From positions 310,001-374,000 of the forward strand of contig NZ_MZXV01000032.1 of assembly GCF_003253745.1 (NCBI RefSeq): 64,000 nucleotides of DNA, in the 5' to 3' direction. The DNA is from Mesorhizobium kowhaii. Its GTDB lineage: Bacteria > Pseudomonadota > Alphaproteobacteria > Rhizobiales > Rhizobiaceae. Shown here in pieces: positions 1 to 8,627 of the stretch. Position 1 is the first letter of the stretch, and every line of letters starts with the position of its first letter. Position numbers and translations under genes: made by a program. The notes below the pieces were generated by a model. It was not told where the DNA came from and made no database searches. It saw only the letters and a list, made by a program, of their open reading frames with translations.

Positions 1-3
1 GAA

Positions 4-29
4 CGAAAAGCCAATTGCTTGGCTTTTCG
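4..29. terminator. Hairpin terminator at window edge
   Basis: A perfect 11-bp stem (CGAAAAGCCAA against TTGGCTTTTCG) closes a TTGC loop. The A-rich and T-rich stem ends would allow it to work for transcripts of either direction. It probably ends the gene to the left of the window, which is not visible. Confidence 0.5.
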
Positions 30-124
30 AGCTTCGAACGCCCGGAGCCTGCGACGGGCCGGGTGGCTCATTGGAGCAGATTGATCATCGAGGACGGCGC
101 TGCCCCTCATCCGCCCTTCGGGCA

Positions 125-150
125 CCTTCTCCCCGTGAACGGGGAGAAGG
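125..150. repeat. Short palindrome downstream of prfC
   Basis: An 11-bp perfect stem (CCTTCTCCCCG / CGGGGAGAAGG) with a TGAA loop sits 12 bases beyond the prfC stop codon. The same CCTTCTCCC core occurs twice at 12449-12596, so this belongs to a dispersed intergenic repeat family and may also act as the prfC terminator. Confidence 0.6.
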
Positions 151-162
151 GAAAGCGGCGCA

Positions 163-1755
163 TCAAGCCGCCTTGTCGCGGACCTGATAGTCCTTGATCG
201 TGGCGAAGCGGATCGCCTTCCAGCGTTCCGCTTCGTAGTTCAGCGAGAAGGCGTGCTGGGCGAGGAACACCGGATCATTGTCGAGATCGCGGGCGATGTC
301 GCCGCGATGCGCCTCGATGAAACGCAGAACCTCGGCCTTGTCGTCGGCCGAGATCCAGCGGCAGACCGAAAAGCGCGACATCTCGAATTCGACGGGCAGC
401 GTGTATTCGAAGTTCAGCCGCTCTTTCAGGACGTCGAGCTGCAGCGCGCCGACGACGCCGACGATGGCCGGCGAGCCGTCCTCGGGCGAAAACAGCTGCA
501 CGACGCCTTCCTCGGCCATCTGGTGCAGCGCTTCCTTGAGCTTCTTGGCCTTCATCGCGTCGCCCAGGCGGACACGGCGCAGGATTTCAGGCGCGAAGTT
601 CGGCACGCCGCGGAACAGGATTTCCTCGCCCTCGGTCAGCGTGTCGCCGATGCGCAGCGTACCGTGGTTGGGGATGCCGACGACATCGCCTGCAAACGCC
701 TCGTCGGCAGTGACGCGGGTGCGGGCAAAGAAGAACTGCGGCGCCGACAGCGACATCGGCTTGCCGGTGCGCACCAGCTTGGCCTTCATGCCGCGCTCGA
801 GCTTGCCAGAGCAGACGCGGACGAAGGCGATGCGGTCGCGGTGGTTGGGGTCCATGTTGGCCTGGATCTTGAAGACGAAGGACGTCATCTTGTCCTCGGT
901 CGCCTCGACCTTGCGGATATCGGCCTCCTGCGCGCGCGGCGGCGGGCCGAAGGCACCAAGCGCCTCGATCAGGTCGCGGACGCCATAATTACGCAACGCC
1001 GAGCCAAAATAGACCGGCGTCAGATGACCCTCGCGAAAAGCGTCGATGTCGAGCGGACGGCAGGCTTCGCGCGCCAGTTCCAGCTCTTCGATGAAGGCCT
1101 CGCGCTCGTTCTCCGGCAACAGGCCGGCGACGCGATTGGAATCGGGACCGTTGACCGGCGTGCGTTCCTTCTCGTCGTCGCCCCTACGCACCGCGTTTAG
1201 TGCCAGATGATAGGTGCCCGAAAACGTCTTGCCGCGGCCGATCGGCCAGGTGATGGGTGCAGTATCCAGCGCCAGCTTCTGTTCGATCTCGTCGAGAATC
1301 TCGAACGGATCGCGGCTTTCACGGTCCATCTTGTTGACGAAGGTGATGATCGGGATGTCGCGCAGCCGGCAAACCTCGAACAGTTTGAGCGTGCGCGGCT
1401 CGATGCCCTTGGCGGCGTCGATGACCATGACGGCGCTGTCGACCGCCGACAGCGTGCGGTAGGTGTCGTCGGCGAAATCCTCGTGGCCGGGCGTGTCGAG
1501 CAGGTTGAAGACATTGTCCTCATATTCGAACGTCATCACCGAGGTGACGACCGAAATGCCGCGCTCACGCTCGATCTTCATCCAGTCGGACCGGGTCTGG
1601 ATCTTGTCCTTCTTGGCCTTGACCTCGCCGGCAAGCTGAATGGCGCCGCCGAACAGCAGCAGCTTTTCGGTGAGCGTCGTTTTGCCGGCGTCCGGGTGCG
1701 CGATGATCGCGAAGGTGCGGCGGCGGGATACCGCTTGTTCGATGTCTTCAGCCAA
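163..1755 (-). CDS. prfC: Peptide chain release factor 3 (RF3)
   Basis: RF3 is a translational GTPase that removes RF1/RF2 from the ribosome after peptide release. The 530-residue product has the GTPase motifs in order: AHPDAGKT at 19-26, DTPGH at 87-91 and NKMD at 141-144, followed by the elongation-factor-like domains 2 and 3; the length matches the family. The start is a TTG codon at 1755, chosen because the N-terminus then aligns with known RF3 proteins and an AGGA lies eight bases upstream; no in-frame ATG fits. It stands alone, transcribed leftward, with a palindromic repeat directly downstream. Confidence 0.96.
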   Translation of the reverse strand: MAEDIEQAVSRRRTFAIIAHPDAGKTTLTEKLLLFGGAIQLAGEVKAKKDKIQTRSDWMKIERERGISVVTSVMTFEYEDNVFNLLDTPGHEDFADDTYRTLSAVDSAVMVIDAAKGIEPRTLKLFEVCRLRDIPIITFVNKMDRESRDPFEILDEIEQKLALDTAPITWPIGRGKTFSGTYHLALNAVRRGDDEKERTPVNGPDSNRVAGLLPENEREAFIEELELAREACRPLDIDAFREGHLTPVYFGSALRNYGVRDLIEALGAFGPPPRAQEADIRKVEATEDKMTSFVFKIQANMDPNHRDRIAFVRVCSGKLERGMKAKLVRTGKPMSLSAPQFFFARTRVTADEAFAGDVVGIPNHGTLRIGDTLTEGEEILFRGVPNFAPEILRRVRLGDAMKAKKLKEALHQMAEEGVVQLFSPEDGSPAIVGVVGALQLDVLKERLNFEYTLPVEFEMSRFSVCRWISADDKAEVLRFIEAHRGDIARDLDNDPVFLAQHAFSLNYEAERWKAIRFATIKDYQVRDKAA

Positions 1756-1895
1756 TGTCTGGAATCCTGTCTGTGGCGCGGGCTTCTAGCAGCGCATTTC
1801 CGGCCTGTCGAACAGATTTGACCGGATTGGCCTACTGGCTATTGAGATAGGCGCTCCGCGATGGCATCAAAAGACCGGTTCGGTAGAGGTCCAGC

Positions 1896-2969
1896 ATGAG
1901 CGCAGCCAAACAAGTAATCGTCATCGGTGCCGGGATCATCGGTGCCTCCATCGCCTGGCATCTGAGCAAGTCGGGGGCGCAGGTGACGGTTATCGCCGAC
2001 AGCGATGCAGGTGGGGTCGCGACGCCGAATTCGTTCGCCTGGATCAACGCCAGCTGGGGCAATCCGGAGCCGTATTTCCGGCTGCGCACCCGCGCGATGG
2101 CCGAATGGACACGGTTGGCGCGGGACCTGCCCGAAATTCCACTCGCCTGGTGCGGCGGCCTGTGCTGGGATTTGTCGGCGGCGGCGATGGAAACCTACAC
2201 CTCAGAACATTCCGCCTGGGGCTACGGCATCAAGCGCGTCGACCGCATTGGCGTCGCGCGCATCGAGCCCAATCTCGCCGCGCTCCCGGATGTCGCCTTG
2301 CATGTCGCCGAAGAGGGTGTCGCCGAGCCGGTGGCCGCTGCCAGAGCGCTGCTGGCCGATGCCGAACGGCGCGGAGCGCGGATCATCTCCAGCACGGTGA
2401 CGGCGCTGGTTCAGACCGGAGGCGAGATCACCGGCGTCGACACGTCGCACGGCCTGATAGCAGCCGACGAGGTGGTGATCGCCGCCGGCGTCGGCTCACC
2501 GGCCATCGCGGCAACGGCCGGGATCAACCTGCCGATCGAGACGCCGCCCGGGCTGATCGTCCATTCGCGGCCTTACAAAAAACTGCTCAACGGCCTGGTG
2601 CTGGCCGAGCGGCTGCACATGCGCCAGACGGCGGAGGGCCGCATCATCGCCGGCTCGGATTTCGGCGGCGCCGACCCGGGCATGGACCCGCAAGTCACCG
2701 CCCGCGAACTGTTTGCGGCCCTGAAAGCCAGCTTGCGCGGCGGCGACGAACTGGAACTGGATTTCCACACGGTCGGCTACCGGCCGACGCCGATCGACGG
2801 TTTTCCGATCATCGGCCGTGCCGAGGGCATGGACGGGCTCTACATCGCGGTCATGCATTCCGGCATCACTCTGGCGCCGGCCGTCGGCCTGTTCGCAGCC
2901 AGGGAAATCCTCGACGGCGAGCGCGACCCGCTGCTGGGCGCTTACGGATTGTCGCGCTTCGCTCAATAG
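1896..2969 (+). CDS. FAD-dependent oxidoreductase, DadA/DAO family
   Basis: This 357-residue protein opens with a Rossmann FAD-binding motif (VIGAGIIGASIAWHL, about residues 9-23) and ends with the GYRPTPIDGFPIIG and HSGITLAP segments typical of the D-amino-acid oxidase/dehydrogenase superfamily. Such enzymes oxidise an amine or amino acid and pass electrons to FAD. The ATG at 1896 follows AGAGGTCCAGC. The convergent amidase gene overlaps its 3' end by 7 bases. The substrate is not evident; glycine oxidase or D-amino-acid dehydrogenase are the nearest families, and I do not assign one. Confidence 0.85.
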   Translation: MSAAKQVIVIGAGIIGASIAWHLSKSGAQVTVIADSDAGGVATPNSFAWINASWGNPEPYFRLRTRAMAEWTRLARDLPEIPLAWCGGLCWDLSAAAMETYTSEHSAWGYGIKRVDRIGVARIEPNLAALPDVALHVAEEGVAEPVAAARALLADAERRGARIISSTVTALVQTGGEITGVDTSHGLIAADEVVIAAGVGSPAIAATAGINLPIETPPGLIVHSRPYKKLLNGLVLAERLHMRQTAEGRIIAGSDFGGADPGMDPQVTARELFAALKASLRGGDELELDFHTVGYRPTPIDGFPIIGRAEGMDGLYIAVMHSGITLAPAVGLFAAREILDGERDPLLGAYGLSRFAQ

Positions 2970-4336
2970 CCGGGCGGACGGCGAAAGCCGCCGGTCAACG
3001 GTTCGATTGCCCTGGCGACGCCGAGCAGCCGCGACTCCGACCAGCGTTTGCCGACCAGTTGCAGGCCGATCGGCAAGCCGCCGCCGTCCTGTCCGCACGG
3101 CATCGAAAGAGCGGGATGGCCGCTGTAGTTGAAGAAGGCGCCGTAAGCCGGCAGCATCCAGTAGCTCTGTTCCTTGCCGTCGAGCTGGACCGGCGTGCCG
3201 GGCTCGCAATGCGGGAAGGCTGTGGTCATGGCGACCGGGCAGAGCAGCGCATCCCAGTTTTCGAAAAACCGATCCCAAGCGAGAATGGATCTGTCGCGGC
3301 GGGCGAGCGCCTCGAACCAGCGTGAGACTGGTGTCGGTTCCTCTGGCGGCTCGGGTTGCGCGGCCTCCATCATCATGCCGATCAGCGCGCCGCCTTGCTC
3401 GAGATCATCGTGCAGATCGAGCTTGGGCAGTTTCGCTTCCTTGACGATCGCCCCTGCCGATTGCAGCTGCCTTGCGAGATTTTCGACCGCCGCGCTGATC
3501 GCACTGGCCACCGGGAATCCTGGAAAGGACGACGCGAAGGCGATGCGCAATGTCCCAGGGTCGAGCTTTGGCATATCCTCGACCGGCACCGGCGCAAGAT
3601 CGGTGTCGCTCCCATCAGGACCGGCGATGATTTGATAGACTAGGGATAGATCTTCCGCGCTGCGCGCCAGCGGGCCGAGGCAGGACATCAGCCGCACGCT
3701 GCGCGCGGCACCTCCGGGATCGGGGAAGGCGCCGGCCAGCGAGACACGGTGCTCTGTCGGCTTGAGACCATAGACACCGCAGAAGGCGGCCGGCAGCCGG
3801 ATCGAATCCTGCATGTCGGTGCCGACATCGAATGGCGTCATCCCGGCGCAAAGTGCCGCCGCCGCACCACCGCTGGAGCCGCCCGCGGTGCGCTGGAGGT
3901 CCCACGGATTGCCGGTACGGCCGAACAGCGGATTGTTCGATTGCCAGTCCGACAGCATGATCGCGACATTGGTCTTGGCCATCAGCAGGCCGCCGGCTGC
4001 CTTCAGCCGGGCAACGACCGGGCTATCCCGTTTGGCGACGTAGTCGGCGAAGGGCGGGAAGCCGACCGTGGTCTTCATGCCTGCCGTCTCATGCATGTCC
4101 TTCAGCGTGAACGGCACGCCGTGCAGTGGCCCAGGTGCCTCGCCGCGCGCTTGGGCTGCGTCGGCCTTTTTGGCGCGCTCACGGGCGCCTTCCCGGTCGA
4201 GCGAAATGACGGCGTTGACCGCCTCGTTGTGCCCGTCGATCTGCGCCAGATGGGCGTCGAGCGCCTCCACGGCGGAGATTTTCCGCGTGGCGATCGCGGC
4301 GGCCAGTTCGACGGTTGAAGAAAAGACGATGTCCAT
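2963..4336 (-). CDS. Amidase signature family protein
   Basis: The protein of 457 residues belongs to the amidase signature family, which hydrolyses carboxamides with a Ser-cisSer-Lys triad. The triad is visible: the lysine in FTLKDMHET, and the serines in the glycine-rich block AGGSSGGAAAAL and the following DIGTD-like stretch (DVGTDMQDSIRLPA). Q replaces the more usual G before the last serine. The ATG at 4336 is preferred over an in-frame codon 60 bases upstream because GGAG precedes it and the N-terminus then begins with family-like MDIVF. Substrate unknown; it overlaps the oxidoreductase gene tail to tail by 7 bases. Confidence 0.88.
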   Translation of the reverse strand: MDIVFSSTVELAAAIATRKISAVEALDAHLAQIDGHNEAVNAVISLDREGARERAKKADAAQARGEAPGPLHGVPFTLKDMHETAGMKTTVGFPPFADYVAKRDSPVVARLKAAGGLLMAKTNVAIMLSDWQSNNPLFGRTGNPWDLQRTAGGSSGGAAAALCAGMTPFDVGTDMQDSIRLPAAFCGVYGLKPTEHRVSLAGAFPDPGGAARSVRLMSCLGPLARSAEDLSLVYQIIAGPDGSDTDLAPVPVEDMPKLDPGTLRIAFASSFPGFPVASAISAAVENLARQLQSAGAIVKEAKLPKLDLHDDLEQGGALIGMMMEAAQPEPPEEPTPVSRWFEALARRDRSILAWDRFFENWDALLCPVAMTTAFPHCEPGTPVQLDGKEQSYWMLPAYGAFFNYSGHPALSMPCGQDGGGLPIGLQLVGKRWSESRLLGVARAIEPLTGGFRRPPGY

Positions 4337-4474
4337 GATCAATGCTCCGGCTTGGCCGCTCGTCGATTGACATGGAGGATTGCAGGGCGGCTTCAAGGCA
4401 AGTTCAGCATTCCGAACTCTCTAGCGCTTGATCAAAATTGCGCCGACAGGATTTGTTGAGGTCGGCGCTCTACG

Positions 4475-4635
4475 GCGCCCCCCTCTGTCCTGCCGGACAT
4501 CTCCCCCACGGGTGGGGAGATTGGCAGCCTTGCCGACCGCGCCATTCTTTCAAACGTTGGAGATTGGCGAAAGCCGTCGTGACATCCAATCTCCCCCCGT
4601 GTGGGGGAGATGTCCGGCAGGACAGAGGGGGGCGC
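4475..4635. repeat. Long perfect inverted repeat, 35-bp arms
   Basis: The arms 4475-4509 and 4601-4635 are exact reverse complements over 35 bases and enclose 91 bases, which hold further stretches of the same CTCCCC-type sequence. The element fills most of the 340-base gap between the divergent/adjacent genes at 4336 and 4677. No ORF is credible inside it. It resembles the palindromic intergenic elements common in Rhizobiales genomes and could fold into a long stem in RNA. Confidence 0.85.
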
Positions 4636-4676
4636 TGTCCCGCGACTTTGCCGCAATTTACAACCCAGCGAAGGAC

Positions 4677-5477
4677 CTAGACGGCCAGCGCCAGCCTGGC
4701 CGATGCCGGCGCGAAAGGACGGATGGCCATGCCATCGCTAGTGATTGTGACGAAGCTCGATGGCGGGATCGCCTGCCAGTCGCCGCCTTCGCGGTCGAAC
4801 GGTTCGGACACGATGCAGCGGCCGCCGCCTTTGCGGAAAACGGAGGTGTAGAGCGTCGGGGCGTGGGCGTCGGTGGCATAGCGCACGGCATGCAGCGCCT
4901 GCCCGTCCGAGAAGGCGGCGGTAAGCTTCAGCACCGGCTCCAGGCCGACACGGCGCGAGGCGTCGAGCATGCGGCTGGTGGCACGCGCGACAGCGCCTTG
5001 CGGATCGGTGGCCAATCCTTCGTCGATCATCAGGAGGAAAAACAATTCGGAATCGGTGGTGCCTTCGCGCTGGTCGAAGACGGCGTCGGACAGCGAGTTC
5101 TCCAGCGTGCGGCGGATCTTTTCAAAACCACCGATCTGGCCGTTGTGCATGAACGACCAGCGGTCCGAAATGAAGGGATGGCAGTTCATGCGGCTGGTGG
5201 CGCCGCCGGTCGAGGCCCGCACATGGGCAAGGAACAGGCCCGATTTGATCTGCCGGCACAGGCTCTTCAGATTGGGATCGGACCAGGCCGGCAGGATGTC
5301 TCGGTAGAGACCCGGCTCCGGACGGTCGCCATACCAGGCAAGGCCGAAACCGTCGCCATTGGTCGGCGATTTCGCTTCCTGGGCGCAATGGCTCTGGGCA
5401 ATCAGCGAGTGACAGGGCGCCGTGAGGATGTCTTCGAGAAAGACCGATTCACCGAGATAGGCGGCCCACCGGCACAT
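4677..5477 (-). CDS. Class II glutamine amidotransferase (YafJ/EgtC-like)
   Basis: The 266-residue product starts MCRW, placing the catalytic nucleophile Cys at position 2 after removal of methionine, as in N-terminal nucleophile amidotransferases. Other family blocks are NGDGFGLAWY, AHVRAST (about 88-94), CHPF and FMHNGQI. The enzyme would release ammonia from glutamine or act as a related amide hydrolase (EgtC type). There is no synthase domain or synthase gene beside it, so the acceptor is unknown. The ATG at 5477 is fixed by the need for Cys2. The next gene leftward along its transcript is a repeat-filled gap. Confidence 0.88.
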   Translation of the reverse strand: MCRWAAYLGESVFLEDILTAPCHSLIAQSHCAQEAKSPTNGDGFGLAWYGDRPEPGLYRDILPAWSDPNLKSLCRQIKSGLFLAHVRASTGGATSRMNCHPFISDRWSFMHNGQIGGFEKIRRTLENSLSDAVFDQREGTTDSELFFLLMIDEGLATDPQGAVARATSRMLDASRRVGLEPVLKLTAAFSDGQALHAVRYATDAHAPTLYTSVFRKGGGRCIVSEPFDREGGDWQAIPPSSFVTITSDGMAIRPFAPASARLALAV

Positions 5478-5492
5478 CGCTTCTGTCGTCCT

Positions 5493-5747
5493 CTAGGCAC
5501 GATCCATCAGAGCCACCGGCTCCTTGGTCACGTGCGAGCCTCTGTTGTGCGTCCGCTCGTAAAGCTCGCGGACGATTCGGCTGGCGGTAGTCTCAAACAG
5601 AAATGGCAAGAAAGCGTGAACGAGCGCGGCACCCGCCGCCATCAGCAAACGCGACGAGAACCAGGCGGCAAAGGCCATATGGCCGAAATAGGTTTCGCCG
5701 ACCTTGGCCGGATGCGAGGTGAATATCTTTGCGAGCCGTGTCGACAT
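5493..5747 (-). CDS. Small DUF6356-like membrane-associated protein
   Basis: This 84-residue protein has one clear hydrophobic stretch (roughly residues 24-50) flanked by a basic N-terminus and a polar C-terminus with RELYERTHNR. I recall this layout, beginning TRLAKIFTSHPAKVGETYF-like, as a conserved Rhizobiales family of unknown function (DUF6356); the assignment is from memory. The ATG at 5747 is preceded by AAGGGGA, which decides against the longer in-frame reading. It is 15 bases upstream of the glutamine amidotransferase start, so the two may be cotranscribed, and it is divergent from the Lrp-type gene. Confidence 0.75.
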   Translation of the reverse strand: MSTRLAKIFTSHPAKVGETYFGHMAFAAWFSSRLLMAAGAALVHAFLPFLFETTASRIVRELYERTHNRGSHVTKEPVALMDRA

Positions 5748-5843
5748 GCTGGTTCCCCTTGAGCGCTTGAGTTCCTGATATGAGTATCCTGACACGCTTC
5801 GCCGGTTCATCGGTCTCAAAATGTCCTTGTATTTGGCCACTCC

Positions 5844-6332
5844 ATGGGACAAACATCCCACATGACGATGGGAATCGACGAAATCGACCGAAAATTGCTG
5901 ACTGAACTGCAACGCGATGGCACGCTGTCGGTCGACCAGCTGTCGGAACGGGTGGCCTTGTCGCGCAATGCCTGCTGGCGCCGGGTGAAGCGGCTTGAGG
6001 AGGATGGCGTCATCACCGGCCGCGTGGCGCTGGTCGATGCCGAAAAGCTCGGGCTTGGCCTCTCGGTGTTCATCCTGATCCGCACGTCCAACCACGACCC
6101 GGACTGGCTGCAGAAATTCCGGGCGGCGGTGACCGGCTTTTCCGAGATCACCGGCGTCTATCGCATGTCCGGCGATCTCGACTATGTGCTGCGTGCCCGC
6201 GTCGCCGACGTTAAGGCCTATGACCGGCTCTACCAGCGCCTTATCACCAAGGTGGCGCTGTCGGACGTTTCCGCCTCCTTCGTGATGGAGGAGATCAAGG
6301 AGACCACCGTCGTTCCGATGGAACTGCGGTAG
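5844..6332 (+). CDS. Lrp/AsnC family transcriptional regulator
   Basis: The 162-residue protein has an N-terminal winged helix-turn-helix (IDRKLLTELQRDGTL through CWRRVKRLEEDGVI, residues 13-58) and a C-terminal RAM ligand-binding domain with the GVYRMSGDLDYVLR block. Members bind amino acids and regulate metabolism or transport, often of the neighbouring gene. Three in-frame ATGs (5844, 5862, 5868) are possible and none has a strong ribosome site. It is divergent from the DUF6356 gene across about 96 bases, so that gene and the amidotransferase are candidate targets. A palindromic element overlaps its stop codon. Confidence 0.92.
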   Translation: MGQTSHMTMGIDEIDRKLLTELQRDGTLSVDQLSERVALSRNACWRRVKRLEEDGVITGRVALVDAEKLGLGLSVFILIRTSNHDPDWLQKFRAAVTGFSEITGVYRMSGDLDYVLRARVADVKAYDRLYQRLITKVALSDVSASFVMEEIKETTVVPMELR

Positions 6333-6384
6333 GGTGTGTCGATATTCAGGTGATGCCGGCCTGGCTTGAATCTCAACACACCCT
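6331..6384. repeat. Palindromic element at Lrp stop codon
   Basis: The arms begin AGGGTGTGTCGATATTCAGG and end with the near-complement in TTGAATCTCAACACACCCT. A related copy lies at 31234-31298. The element begins inside the stop codon of the upstream gene, so it may serve as a terminator or mRNA 3'-end stabiliser. Confidence 0.75.
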
Positions 6385-6476
6385 AGGTCTTGTCATAGTG
6401 ATGCCAGAAAGAAAGCCGTTGATAGCGCTAGAGTCGAGTTGACCGAATCGCCGTTCGCGCCGATAGGATCGATTTT

Positions 6477-6962
6477 ATGCGCGCAGCCCTTCAAAATCCC
6501 TCCGTCATCGGTCCGACCGTCGGCTTCGTCAGGTTGCCGCATGGTGAAGGACTTCCCCTCCCCGCCTATGAAAGCCCCGGCGCGGCCGGCATGGATCTGC
6601 GCGCCGCGGTGCCCGACGACCGGCCGCTGCTGATCCTGCCTGGAAAACGCGCGCTGGTGCCGACCGGACTGATCCTGGAAATTCCCGAAGGCATGGAAGG
6701 CCAGGTGCGGCCACGCTCCGGTCTCGCCTTCAAGCATGGGCTGACCTGCCTCAATACGCCTGGCACCATCGACAGCGACTATCGCGGCGAGGTGAAGGTG
6801 CTGCTGATCAATCTCGGTGACGAGGATTTCGCCGTGACGCGCGGCATGCGCATCGCCCAGATCGTTTTCGCGGCGGTGACGCAGGCGGCCGTGGAAGAGC
6901 GCACTTTGGCCGGTGGCACGGCGCGTGGCTCGGGCGGGTTCGGATCGACCGGCACCGCCTGA
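6477..6962 (+). CDS. dut: Deoxyuridine 5'-triphosphate nucleotidohydrolase
   Basis: dUTPase converts dUTP to dUMP and pyrophosphate, keeping uracil out of DNA and feeding dTMP synthesis. The 161-residue trimer-type protein shows the five family motifs in order: [26 protein letters not shown] (with the substrate-binding region), RIAQIVF and the C-terminal glycine-rich [10 protein letters not shown] arm. Length fits the family. The stop codon overlaps the start of the HAD gene by one base, suggesting translational coupling. The first few residues are uncertain because no strong ribosome site is visible at 6477. Confidence 0.97.
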   Translation: MRAALQNPSVIGPTVGFVRLPHGEGLPLPAYESPGAAGMDLRAAVPDDRPLLILPGKRALVPTGLILEIPEGMEGQVRPRSGLAFKHGLTCLNTPGTIDSDYRGEVKVLLINLGDEDFAVTRGMRIAQIVFAAVTQAAVEERTLAGGTARGSGGFGSTGTA

Positions 6963-7621
6963 TGCAGGTTCCAAAGCTAGTCATTTTCGACTGCGACGGG
7001 ATCTTGGTCGATACGGAGAACCTCGCCAATCGACGCCTCGCCGAATGGCTGAGCGCTGCCGGTTATCCGACAAGCTTCGAATATTGCCGCAAGAATTTCT
7101 CCGGCCGCAGCATGGCGTCGGTGCAGAAACAGATCGAAGAGGAAACCAGCGTCAGGCTCGGCGCCGATTTCGTCGACCGCTGGAATGCCGGCCTGCCGGA
7201 CCTGTTCGCGCAGGGGGTCGAGGCGATCCCTTACGTCCGCGAGTTTGTCGAAGCCGTGCGCTCAGTCGGCATCGCCTATTGCGTCGCCACCTCGGCCAGG
7301 GTGTCGAAGATGCACATCACGCTTGGCCAGACCGGGCTGTTGTCGCTGTTCGAACACGCGATGTTCAGCTCGACCATGGTCGCGCGCGGCAAGCCATTCC
7401 CCGACCTGTTCCTGCATGCAGCAAAGACGATAGGCTTTGCGCCCGCCGACTGCATCGTCATCGAGGACAGCGTCGCCGGCACGCAAGCCGGCATTGCCGC
7501 CGGCATGCGGGTGTTTTCCTATCATGGCGACCCCTATTCCGACCGCGACGGCCTGATCCAGGCCGGCGGCATCCTGTTCGACGACATGCGCGAGTTGGCC
7601 GGGCTGGTGCCGATCCACTGA
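6962..7621 (+). CDS. HAD-superfamily hydrolase, phosphoglycolate/beta-phosphoglucomutase-like
   Basis: The 219-residue protein carries HAD motif I as FDCDGILVD (nucleophile Asp10, acid Asp12), motif II in VATSAR, a motif III lysine in GKPFPD and motif IV in IEDSVAG. A helical cap domain lies between motifs I and II, as in the phosphatase/phosphomutase branch. It starts one base inside the dut stop codon, so it is probably cotranslated with dut. The substrate cannot be told from sequence; clean-up of a phosphorylated metabolite is the usual role. Confidence 0.9.
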   Translation: MQVPKLVIFDCDGILVDTENLANRRLAEWLSAAGYPTSFEYCRKNFSGRSMASVQKQIEEETSVRLGADFVDRWNAGLPDLFAQGVEAIPYVREFVEAVRSVGIAYCVATSARVSKMHITLGQTGLLSLFEHAMFSSTMVARGKPFPDLFLHAAKTIGFAPADCIVIEDSVAGTQAGIAAGMRVFSYHGDPYSDRDGLIQAGGILFDDMRELAGLVPIH

Positions 7622-7692
7622 CCTGATCTTCAGCCACGGCTGTACGCCTCGATTGTCCGTGCTAGCGTGGCACCGCCAACTCGGGGCCACGC

Positions 7693-8547
7693 ATGAAAAT
7701 CCCTTTGCTTCGCTTCATCCTCGCCTTGATGATGCTGCCGTTTCTCGGGACAGCCGCCGGCGCGCAAGCCGTCGGCTTCCCAGAACTCGGCAGCTTGCTG
7801 CCCGGCCACAACGACGTCACCTATCTCGACCTGGCGAGGATGGTCATCCCGGATCTCGCGGGGGACAAAGACGGCTTCTACAAAGGTGGGCTGCCGATCG
7901 ACATGCGCCACATCGAGGGACCGGACAGCGGCGGTTCGCCGCCAGAAACATCGGGCTTTTCCAATGCCGCGGTGCTTGCCATCAAGTCTGGCGGCAAGGA
8001 CCGGCTGACGATGCTGTTCGACCTCGGCGATTCTCCCGATAGTGCCGAAGGCTATGCCGTGCTGGCGCTCTACGACATTACGGGGAAGCCGAAACTGCTC
8101 GATGCCGTCAATGTCGCCGTCGACCGTGGCACCTATTTCCGCGAACCCGGCAAGCTTTCCGTCAGCGCCAACGATGACGTCCTCATCACCATGAGCGCGC
8201 ATTTCAATTCGAGCCAGAATTATGTGATCACCCCGCTGATCATGGTCCGCGACGACAAGCTCGAACTGATCGACATGATCTATACGTTCGACGAAAATCT
8301 GTGCAGCTACAGCCGCAAGCAGAACGTGGCTTTCCAGACCATCGCCGACGGCCAGCCTTATGCCGCCATCAAGGTGACGGTGACCGATGCCACGGTGCTG
8401 AACGGTGAAAGCTGCGATGACGCGCCGCCCACGGCTGCGTCGCAGGACATTTCCGTCACCTATCACTGGGACACCAAGGCCTCGCACTACGCCAAGGATT
8501 CCGACGCGCTGGACAAATTGGCAGGAGAGAACGCCAAACGCTTCTGA
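7693..8547 (+). CDS. Secreted protein of unknown function
   Basis: I do not recognise this 284-residue protein. It has a cleavable-looking signal peptide (basic MKIPLLR, hydrophobic core to about 20, small residues GAQA near 22-25), and the rest is polar with no membrane segment, so a periplasmic location is likely. Two cysteines (in ENLCSYS and ESCDDAP) could pair. The ATG at 7693 is the first codon giving the signal peptide. It stands between the dut-HAD pair and the lyase gene, all on the same strand. Confidence 0.75.
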   Translation: MKIPLLRFILALMMLPFLGTAAGAQAVGFPELGSLLPGHNDVTYLDLARMVIPDLAGDKDGFYKGGLPIDMRHIEGPDSGGSPPETSGFSNAAVLAIKSGGKDRLTMLFDLGDSPDSAEGYAVLALYDITGKPKLLDAVNVAVDRGTYFREPGKLSVSANDDVLITMSAHFNSSQNYVITPLIMVRDDKLELIDMIYTFDENLCSYSRKQNVAFQTIADGQPYAAIKVTVTDATVLNGESCDDAPPTAASQDISVTYHWDTKASHYAKDSDALDKLAGENAKRF

Positions 8548-8627
8548 ACCAATCGCATTCGTTTGCCCGGCCAGGGAGGGCAGGGTAAAATCCTTTCCAC
8601 CACGCCGCACATGATGGGGAAACTACC

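Noticed and set aside
253..1200. A 315-residue plus-strand frame opposite prfC
   Set aside because: Shadow of the RF3 gene; composition is typical of antisense frames in GC-rich DNA.
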